Shown here piece by piece: positions 1-5,356 of a DNA stretch of 5,356 nt. The DNA is from Pseudomonas sp. (GTDB lineage: Bacteria > Pseudomonadota > Gammaproteobacteria > Pseudomonadales > Pseudomonadaceae). The notes below the pieces were generated by a model. The model searched no databases and had not been told where the DNA came from. It saw nothing but the letters and a program-made list of their open reading frames with translations. The DNA lies in the NCBI GenBank assembly GCA_003527165.1, contig DPSI01000477.1, positions 511 through 5,866 on the forward strand, written 5' to 3'. Positions within the stretch are counted from its first letter, which is position 1, and every line of letters starts with the position of its first letter. The translations under genes were made by a program, and so were the position numbers.

Positions 1-2
1 TC

Positions 3-2804
3 GTGCGTCGACTCCGGGTCGCCATTGCATTTACCTTCAGTCTATTGCTGGCTGCGCTGACCGCATTGCCCGCGCTCGCCGCGACCACCGAGCCAACCTC
101 TCCTTCGGCAACCATTGACGTCACCCAGGCGACAGAACCTAATTGGCGATTGCTGGTCGATCAGTCAGGTCTGCTTACTCTTGAAGAAATTCTGGATCAG
201 CGCAGTCTGTTCCAGCGAATCGACCAACGCTCCTATGCCGCCCCGGCGAGCGAGAGCGCCGTCTGGTTGCAGGTGAGCCTCCCCGCTTTCGCCCAGCCGA
301 ACTGGCTGTGGATGTTTGCCCCCCGCGTGCAATTTCTCGACTTCTATCTGCTACGTGACGGCCAAGTCGAGCGCCATGTGGAAACCGGCGAGTTGCGGCC
401 GCTGGAGTCCCGCCCTTTACCGACCCGTGCGTATTTGTTTTCCCTGCCCAACGACGGCGTCTCCCGCGAAGCCTACATCCGCTTGCAATCGTCGCACCCG
501 ATGATGGCCTGGTTTCACACGGTGGATGAAGCGGGCCTCGTCCAGCAGGCCCGCCCGGCCTACCTGTTCGGGGCGCTGTTCGGCGCTCTGGCGCTGCTGA
601 TGATCTACAACTTGCTGCGCTTCGCTTATACCTTCAATTACAGCCATGTGTGGCTCGCCCTGCTGCACGGCGCCCTGCTGATCTGTGCCGTGGCGAACCT
701 CGGCCTGCTGGCGGTATGGTCACCGAAACTGATCTATAGCCAGCCCCTGGTCGCCGATATGGCGGTGTTGTTGACCTGCCTTTCCTTGCTGGCCTTCACC
801 TTCGGCTTCTTTCATTACCGCAGGACGCCCTGGGTCACTTGGCTACTCGCACTGCAAGCGGGCCTCGTCAGCGCATTGGCGGCAACCATACTGCTCACCG
901 GTCAGCTCTGGTACAGCTGGCTGATCTACGCCATGGTGCTGGCCAGCGCCGTCAGCGTGACCGCAGTGGCGATCCACCATTGGCGGCAACGCTACGATCC
1001 GGCCCGGCTGCTGGTCGCCGGCATGCTGCTGTTCGATGGCGGATTTGTCTTCGTTCTGCCGATCCTGCTGGGATTCAACCAGTTCGATCCCGACTGGCTG
1101 ACCGGCATCATGTTCAGCGTGGCCACATGCTCCGGACTGATCCTAAGCTTCGCATTGCTCGAGCGGCAGCGTCAGATCCAGTCGGACAGCCGCAACCAGC
1201 ATACGGCCGAAGCAGTCACCAGTGCCGAGCTACGGACCAAGGCGGACTTTCTAGCGAAAATCAGCCATGAAATCCGCACCCCCATGAATGGCGTGCTGGG
1301 CATGAGCGAGCTATTGCTCGACACCTCGCTGTCAGCCAAGCAGCGCGACTATGTGCAGACGATTCACAGTTCCGGCAATGAGTTACTCAACCTGATCAAC
1401 GAGATTCTGGACATTTCTAAGCTCGAGTCCGGCCAGATCGAACTGGACGACGTGCAGTTCGACCTCAACGCGTTGATCGAAGATTGCCTGAGCATCTTCC
1501 GCGCCAAGGCCGAACAGCAGAAGGTCGAGCTGATCAGCTTTGTCCAGCCGCAAATGCCCCATGTCGTCGCAGGCGACCCGACTCGCTTGCGCCAGGCGCT
1601 GCTGAACCTGCTCGAAAACGCCTTCAAGCAGACCGAAGAAGGCGAGGTGTTGCTAATCGCGGCAGTGGACGGCCACGAGGGGCAGCCACGGCTGCGGATC
1701 ACCGTGCAGGACAGTGGGCGACCGCTGGAAGCGCAGGAGCGCGACGCTCTGCTCAACGCAGCCCTGGATAGCCGCGATTTCCTCGCTGCGACCCGTCATG
1801 GCGGCCGCCTCGGCCTGATCATCGCCAGACAACTTGTCCATCTCATGAATGGTGAGTTCGGCATTCAGACCGGCGGCATTGCCGGCAACACCCTGTGGAT
1901 AAGGCTGCCGTTGGGCGCGGACATTCTGGAACAACCCTGCAGTGATCTGGACCACCAATTGAAAGGCGCCCGTTTGCTGGTGGTGGATGACAACGATACC
2001 TGTCGAAAGGTGCTCAGCCAGCAATGCAGCAGCTGGGGACTGGAAGTCAGCGCGGTGGCTTCGGGCAAGGAGGCGCTGGCGCTGCTGCGCACCAAAGCGC
2101 ACCTGCGTGAGTATTTCGACGTGGTTCTGCTCGATCAGGACATGCCCGGCATGACGGGCATGCAGCTGGCCAGCAGGATCAAGGAAGACTTCAGCCTCAA
2201 TCATGACATCCTGCTGATCATGCTGACCGGTATGAGCAGCGCGCCAAGCAAAATCATCGCGCGCAACGCCGGGATCAAGCGCATCCTGGCCAAACCCGTC
2301 GCCGGCTATACCCTGAAAACCACCTTGGCGGACGAACTCGCTCGCCGCACCAGCGCCATTGCGCGGTCTACCATGACCCAAGCCAGCGTACCGCTCTCAG
2401 TGCCGGACGACTTCCGCATCCTGGTCGCCGAAGACAACAGCATTTCCACCAAAGTCATCCGAGGCATGTTGAGCAAGCTCAACCTCAAGCCGGATACCGC
2501 CAGCAATGGAGAAGAGGCACTCGCATCGATCAAGACCCACCCCTATGATCTGGTGCTGATGGATTGCGAAATGCCGGTCATGGACGGCTTCGAAGCTACA
2601 GCGCAACTACGTGCCTGGGAGGCCGCCGAAGGCCGCCCGCGCACGCCAGTGGTCGCCTTGACCGCCCATATTCTCAGCGAGCACCGTGAACGCGCCCGCG
2701 AAGCCGGAATGGATGGACACATGGCCAAACCTGTCGAGATGTCCCAGCTGCGCGAGCTGATCGAACACTGGGTCCGTACCAGAGCCGCCGCTGCGGATCG
2801 ATAA
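3..2804 (+). CDS. retS: RetS-like hybrid sensor histidine kinase (7TMR-DISM, HisKA, HATPase, two REC domains)
   Basis: Inner-membrane hybrid sensor. In Pseudomonas, RetS binds and inhibits GacS, lowering GacA-driven rsmY/rsmZ transcription and holding back biofilm and type VI secretion genes. Visible domains: signal peptide about 1-26 (Arg-rich start, ALA cleavage site); periplasmic 7TMR-DISMED2 sensor about 45-172; seven membrane helices about 185-387; HisKA about 412-478 with H422 in SHEIRTP; HATPase about 520-637; REC1 about 656-778 (D662/D663, D711, T742, K764); REC2 about 804-924 (E810/D811, D854, T887, K909). Both receivers have full phospho-acceptor sites. The ATPase keeps N539 of the N box, but the G1 box reads DSGRP (570-574) and the G2 box GGRLGL (600-605), so each has lost a usual glycine. 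H422/D711/D854 lie 2, 2 and 4 residues before the recalled P. aeruginosa RetS H424/D713/D858, and length is 933 against 942 aa. The GTG start sits at the window edge, so its ribosome binding site cannot be seen; the signal peptide supports it. Another 7TMR-DISM hybrid kinase is the main alternative. Confidence 0.9.
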   Translation: MRRLRVAIAFTFSLLLAALTALPALAATTEPTSPSATIDVTQATEPNWRLLVDQSGLLTLEEILDQRSLFQRIDQRSYAAPASESAVWLQVSLPAFAQPNWLWMFAPRVQFLDFYLLRDGQVERHVETGELRPLESRPLPTRAYLFSLPNDGVSREAYIRLQSSHPMMAWFHTVDEAGLVQQARPAYLFGALFGALALLMIYNLLRFAYTFNYSHVWLALLHGALLICAVANLGLLAVWSPKLIYSQPLVADMAVLLTCLSLLAFTFGFFHYRRTPWVTWLLALQAGLVSALAATILLTGQLWYSWLIYAMVLASAVSVTAVAIHHWRQRYDPARLLVAGMLLFDGGFVFVLPILLGFNQFDPDWLTGIMFSVATCSGLILSFALLERQRQIQSDSRNQHTAEAVTSAELRTKADFLAKISHEIRTPMNGVLGMSELLLDTSLSAKQRDYVQTIHSSGNELLNLINEILDISKLESGQIELDDVQFDLNALIEDCLSIFRAKAEQQKVELISFVQPQMPHVVAGDPTRLRQALLNLLENAFKQTEEGEVLLIAAVDGHEGQPRLRITVQDSGRPLEAQERDALLNAALDSRDFLAATRHGGRLGLIIARQLVHLMNGEFGIQTGGIAGNTLWIRLPLGADILEQPCSDLDHQLKGARLLVVDDNDTCRKVLSQQCSSWGLEVSAVASGKEALALLRTKAHLREYFDVVLLDQDMPGMTGMQLASRIKEDFSLNHDILLIMLTGMSSAPSKIIARNAGIKRILAKPVAGYTLKTTLADELARRTSAIARSTMTQASVPLSVPDDFRILVAEDNSISTKVIRGMLSKLNLKPDTASNGEEALASIKTHPYDLVLMDCEMPVMDGFEATAQLRAWEAAEGRPRTPVVALTAHILSEHRERAREAGMDGHMAKPVEMSQLRELIEHWVRTRAAAADR

Positions 2805-2822
2805 CGCCGGGCCGCATCACCA

Positions 2823-2866
2823 GGGTCTGTTGAGGTTTCGCGCGGCCGCGCGGAGGCCCGTTTTTT
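2823..2866 (+). terminator. Probable rho-independent terminator of retS
   Basis: Starting 18 bases after the retS stop codon, GGGTCT (2823-2828) can pair with AGGCCC (2854-2859, one G-U pair). Inside lies a perfect 14-bp palindrome, CGCGCGGCCGCGCG (2839-2852), that can form its own hairpin. One base later comes a run of six T (2861-2866), the expected U-tract for plus-strand transcripts. A shorter GGCC/GGCC stem (2844-2847 with 2855-2858) is an alternative fold. The stem has an uneven internal loop, so the exact structure is uncertain. On the minus strand no T-run follows the hairpin, so it should not be an efficient intrinsic terminator for the converging P450 gene. Confidence 0.55.
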
Positions 2867-2915
2867 CGCCGCAAATGGCGCAGCAACGCGACTCACGCCG
2901 AAACGACAACAGGCC

Positions 2916-4169
2916 CTACGCGGCCGGCACGGACCGGATGTCGCTGATAACCAGTAAGCTTTCCGGCTGCGCAGGCATTCTCGACGCATCCATGCGCAAA
3001 TCCTGAGCCGGTACCGCGTAGCTCATTCGACGGGTCAACATGCGCAGCGCACTCATCAGTAGCGCTATAGCCAGAGGCTCCCCAGGGCAGCGATGCCCGC
3101 TTGCGACGTCGCCGCCACCCTGGGTGATGAAGTTGTAAGCACCACCATCCCAAGTGGAGAAACGCTCGGGTTCAAATACCTCGGGCTGCGTCCAAAGTCG
3201 CACGTCTCGATTGGTCCCGTAGAGGTCCAGCAGCACCCGCGTACCTTTCGGAAAACGGTAGCCCCTCCATTCGAAATCCCTCCGCACGCGCGCCGCGGTG
3301 AAAGGGAAGAAGGCATGAAGTCGACGGACTTCCTGCGCAAAGGGTTGCAGCGCGGCATCCTCTCGCTGCAGCCGTTGTCGCCACTGGGGATGCGCCAGCA
3401 ACTCCAGCGCGGCATAGATGACGAATCGTGCCACCGCCACGGTTGGACGCAGCAGATTCAGCATTTCCACTGCAGCCACTCTTTCCTCAAGGACCGCCCC
3501 GTCTGGATCGAGGTGCCGAGCGACCACCGCCAGCGCCCGGGTCTCATCAACCACCTGCGTCCCAGCGCGCACTCGACTGATTAAATCGATCATCCAGCTT
3601 TCCGCCTCTTTGCGGGCCTTGCGTGCGCGCCAGTGACGGGCTCCAACGCCACCCGCCCCGTCAATCATCGCAGCCAGCTGATCACGACGCCGGGTCAATT
3701 CGTCTTTGCCAAGCGGCACGCCTGCCCAGTCGCATACCGCACGCGTAAGGATCGCTTGCACCTCGGGCATGAGGATTACGCGATCGCAGCGCTGCCAACG
3801 TTCGATAGCCGTGTGCCAATTGGCTTCGCTCAACCGCACCAGCTCCGCCACCGCATCCTCGGTCAGCAATGTGAGGAAGAGCTGCTTTCGATGCCGGTGG
3901 GCCTCGTCATCAAGGCCCTGCACGCCACCCTGACCGAACAGTGTCTTCTGTAGCATGCGCGGTGCCGCGTGCTGGCGCTGAAACAGCTGCTCGTCATAAA
4001 ACAGCCTCGCTGCCTCCTCGCCGGTCATGCAAATGGTGTTCTGCATCAGCAGACGCACTTGAAACAGGTCCGAGCCGAGCCGCTGGCAACGGCTGGGGAT
4101 GAATGAATAGCCTTCGCTGAGCAGCGAAAGCGAGCTTTCGGCCTTTGGATCGCGGGGGATATCCGGCAT
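2916..4169 (-). CDS. CYP152-family cytochrome P450, fatty-acid peroxygenase (probable alpha-hydroxylase)
   Basis: Predicted soluble, H2O2-driven P450 that hydroxylates free fatty acids near the carboxylate, using peroxide in place of a reductase and ferredoxin. At 417 aa it equals P450BSbeta of Bacillus subtilis in length and aligns along its whole length from memory, for example at EGYSFI, SDLFQ, ICMTG, LFQRQ, RHW, DLYGTN and GHRCPGE. Key residues: heme ligand C361 in GHRCPGE (358-364), ExxR at E280-R283, and the R241-P242 pair, where Arg binds the substrate carboxylate in this family. The family's usual acidic/Thr pair of monooxygenase P450s is absent, as expected. Q84 is at the position that is Gln in the hydroxylases and His85 in the decarboxylase OleT. 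F288 is where P450BSbeta has G290 and P450SPalpha has F288, favouring 2-hydroxylation. ATG at 4169 has GAGG six bases upstream; the stop is TAG. No electron-transfer gene is adjacent, which fits a peroxygenase. It converges on retS and diverges from the YbhN-like gene. Family sure; regioselectivity inferred. Confidence 0.93.
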   Translation of the reverse strand: MPDIPRDPKAESSLSLLSEGYSFIPSRCQRLGSDLFQVRLLMQNTICMTGEEAARLFYDEQLFQRQHAAPRMLQKTLFGQGGVQGLDDEAHRHRKQLFLTLLTEDAVAELVRLSEANWHTAIERWQRCDRVILMPEVQAILTRAVCDWAGVPLGKDELTRRRDQLAAMIDGAGGVGARHWRARKARKEAESWMIDLISRVRAGTQVVDETRALAVVARHLDPDGAVLEERVAAVEMLNLLRPTVAVARFVIYAALELLAHPQWRQRLQREDAALQPFAQEVRRLHAFFPFTAARVRRDFEWRGYRFPKGTRVLLDLYGTNRDVRLWTQPEVFEPERFSTWDGGAYNFITQGGGDVASGHRCPGEPLAIALLMSALRMLTRRMSYAVPAQDLRMDASRMPAQPESLLVISDIRSVPAA

Positions 4170-4175
4170 AAGTGA

Positions 4176-4179
4176 CCTC
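4176..4179 (-). promoter_or_regulatory. Ribosome binding site of the P450 gene
   Basis: On the minus strand GAGG lies six bases before the ATG whose first base is at 4169. This supports that start, as does the N-terminal alignment with CYP152 proteins. A stronger-looking GGAGG lies further upstream (4193-4197), but no start codon in the P450 reading frame follows at a useful distance. Confidence 0.7.
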
Positions 4180-4360
4180 GAAGGGATTGGTTCCTCCGAT
4201 GGACCTCATAGGGTCGCGCGGGTGCCCCATCGGTGCCAGTGCTCGGTAAAGAATGAACAAAACGCGCGGTCCGCTGCCGATAAAAGACCGGCCGAATTAT
4301 TTCGCGATGCGTGCGTCACCCATTGTCCGAACCTTCGCTTCGAGGCATACGTCGTCGCCA

Positions 4361-4365
4361 AGGAG
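4361..4365 (+). promoter_or_regulatory. Ribosome binding site that sets the YbhN-like start
   Basis: AGGAG ends eight bases before ATG at 4374, and a second ATG follows directly at 4377. This chooses 4374 over the in-frame GTG at 4311, which lacks a Shine-Dalgarno sequence and would add 21 mostly polar, Arg-rich residues before the first membrane helix. Confidence 0.75.
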
Positions 4366-4373
4366 CCAACGCA

Positions 4374-5324
4374 ATGATGAAGAGGAGCGATGTCGCCTGG
4401 ACCCTTGTCGGCATCATGGCGGTACTGCTTTCCGGCTATCTGCTCTATCAGGAGATTCGCGATCTTTCGCTGGCCGAACTCACCGACAGCCTCGAAGCCA
4501 TCAGCCATCGCAACTGGTTGCTGGCCGGCCTCGCAACGCTTGGCGCCTACAGCGCGCTGGCCTGGTATGACCGAATCGCCATAGCCCACCTCGGCAAGAA
4601 CATCTCATGGTGGTTCATCACGCTCTGCTCGTTCACCACCTACGCCTTGGCCCACAACGTAGGAGCATCGGTATTTTCCGGTGCGGTGGTGCGTTATCGT
4701 GCCTATCGCAGCAAAGGACTCACGCCGCATGAGATCGGCGTATTGATTGTGTTCTGCTCGCTGACGTTTTTTCTCGGCACCTTGCTGGCGGGCGGTGCGG
4801 TGCTGGTTCTGCGACCGGATTTGCTGAACAGGCTCGTCGATGCTGAGCCATGGCTATCGATCGCGGTTGGCACGTCCCTGTTGTGTCTGGTCGGCCTTTA
4901 CGTGATCGGCGCCTGGCGACATTTTGCGCCGATGCACATAGGCAAATGGCGAATCACTTACCCGCGCCTGCCAATCGTCGGCAGGCAGCTGATTGCCGCG
5001 CCGCTGGAACTCGCCTGTGCCGCCGCGATTATCTACTTTGCCCTCCCCGAGGCACAGAATCCTGGTTACCTGGTCGTACTCGGGGTTTTTCTCGCCTCCT
5101 TCTCGCTGGCGTTGCTATCCCATGCGCCCGGTGGGCTCGGGGTGCTTGAGGTGACCTTTATCGCCGCCCTGCCGGAGCTGGCGACTGCCGACGTCCTGGC
5201 GGCGCTGATCGTATTCAGGGCCTTCTATCTGTTGCTACCATTCGCACTGGCGATCCTAGTGGTGGCGGTATTCGAAGCCGCACAATGGTCGGAAAGACGA
5301 CGCAAAGGCACTGCCGGTCAGTAA
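4374..5324 (+). CDS. YbhN/UPF0104 family inner-membrane protein (MprF flippase-domain-like)
   Basis: Integral membrane protein of the lysylphosphatidylglycerol synthase transmembrane family (COG0392/UPF0104), about the length of E. coli YbhN (316 against roughly 318 aa). Visible: a short basic N-terminus (MMKRSD), then about eight hydrophobic segments near 8-25, 47-66, 78-100, 121-146, 160-181, 204-222, 229-250 and 274-300, and a basic tail (SERRRKG). Family signatures are the NVGASVFSGAVVRYRAY stretch (95-111), resembling the conserved GxxxRyrlY region of MprF, and APGGLGVLEV (251-260). MprF proteins carry this region as the lipid-flipping half fused to a cytosolic aminoacyl-tRNA-dependent transferase; here the protein ends after the membrane part, so it cannot itself make lysyl- or alanyl-phosphatidylglycerol. 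A lipid transport or flipping role is plausible but unproven for stand-alone members. Start at 4374 is chosen for AGGAG eight bases upstream. It diverges from the P450 gene; the stop is TAA, and any downstream partner, such as the cardiolipin synthase found next to ybhN in E. coli, lies outside the window. Confidence 0.88.
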   Translation: MMKRSDVAWTLVGIMAVLLSGYLLYQEIRDLSLAELTDSLEAISHRNWLLAGLATLGAYSALAWYDRIAIAHLGKNISWWFITLCSFTTYALAHNVGASVFSGAVVRYRAYRSKGLTPHEIGVLIVFCSLTFFLGTLLAGGAVLVLRPDLLNRLVDAEPWLSIAVGTSLLCLVGLYVIGAWRHFAPMHIGKWRITYPRLPIVGRQLIAAPLELACAAAIIYFALPEAQNPGYLVVLGVFLASFSLALLSHAPGGLGVLEVTFIAALPELATADVLAALIVFRAFYLLLPFALAILVVAVFEAAQWSERRRKGTAGQ

Positions 5325-5356
5325 CCTGTTGTCACGGAACACCACCATTGCACTAT

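Larger units (their letters stand above)
4170..4373. other. Divergent intergenic region between the P450 and YbhN-like genes
   Basis: These 204 bases separate two divergently transcribed genes and must hold the promoter of each. It is somewhat richer in A/T around 4248-4302 than its flanks. I found no convincing sigma70 -35/-10 pair on either strand: GATAAA (4279-4284, plus) and AATAAT (4296-4301, minus) resemble -10 boxes but lack a good -35 partner at normal spacing. A partial sigma54-like match lies at 4223-4238 on the minus strand. GGTGCC occurs twice, 11 bases apart (4221-4226 and 4232-4237), and CCGATGG/CCATCGG forms a 7-bp inverted repeat (4196-4202 and 4227-4233). No small gene with a credible ribosome binding site is evident. 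Confidence 0.6.

Noticed and set aside
1653..2381. 242-codon open frame on the minus strand within retS
   Set aside because: It lies antisense to the conserved HATPase and receiver domains, shows no recognisable domain, and is the kind of long shadow frame expected in GC-rich coding DNA.
2867..2880. CGCC/GGCG hairpin as an intrinsic terminator for the P450 gene
   Set aside because: On the minus strand the short stem is followed by a run of A, not T, so it lacks the U-tract.
3093..3953. Several plus-strand open frames across the P450 gene
   Set aside because: They are antisense to a full-length, well-conserved P450 with intact catalytic motifs, and their translations have low-complexity composition and no known domain.
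4279..4301. Sigma70 -10-like boxes GATAAA (plus) and AATAAT (minus)
   Set aside because: Neither has a credible -35 element at 16-18 bases, and the region is A/T-rich enough to give such hexamers by chance.
4311..4373. Longer form of the YbhN-like protein from an in-frame GTG at 4311
   Set aside because: No Shine-Dalgarno sequence precedes it, the added 21 residues are Arg-rich and unlike the family, and ATG 4374 has AGGAG at ideal spacing.
1..5356. tRNA, rRNA, CRISPR, insertion sequence or attachment site
   Set aside because: No cloverleaf, spaced repeats, transposase motif or terminal inverted repeats could be seen; almost all of the window is covered by three intact genes.

Overview
The window looks like chromosomal DNA of a GC-rich gamma-proteobacterium, most likely Pseudomonas or the Stutzerimonas (P. 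stutzeri) group. The main reason is the first gene, whose length (933 aa), domain order and phospho-residue positions (H422, D711, D854) closely match RetS of P. aeruginosa (942 aa; H424, D713, D858, recalled from the literature). The genus is an inference; no search was run.

Layout: (1) 3-2804, plus strand: retS, a membrane hybrid histidine kinase, complete from a GTG start at the left edge. (2) 2805-2915: short convergent gap with a probable terminator for retS (hairpin, then T6). (3) 2916-4169, minus strand: a complete CYP152-family cytochrome P450, a fatty-acid peroxygenase whose active-site residues resemble the alpha-hydroxylase P450SPalpha. (4) 4170-4373: 204 bp divergent intergenic region with both ribosome binding sites and one weak sigma54-like site, but no convincing sigma70 promoter. 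(5) 4374-5324, plus strand: a multi-spanning inner-membrane protein of the YbhN/UPF0104 family, related to the flippase half of MprF but without the aminoacyl-transferase domain. (6) 5325-5356: trailing bases with nothing recognisable.

The three genes do not form an operon: retS and the P450 gene converge, and the P450 and YbhN-like genes diverge. RetS would control the GacS/GacA-Rsm switch between motile or acute and biofilm or chronic lifestyles. The P450 and the YbhN-like protein both plausibly act on lipids (fatty-acid 2-hydroxylation and membrane-lipid handling), but a functional link rests only on their shared promoter region. I saw no mobile element, CRISPR array, RNA gene or clearly undescribed system. 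The most informative points are the degenerate ATP-binding boxes of RetS and the residue pattern that predicts the P450's regioselectivity.
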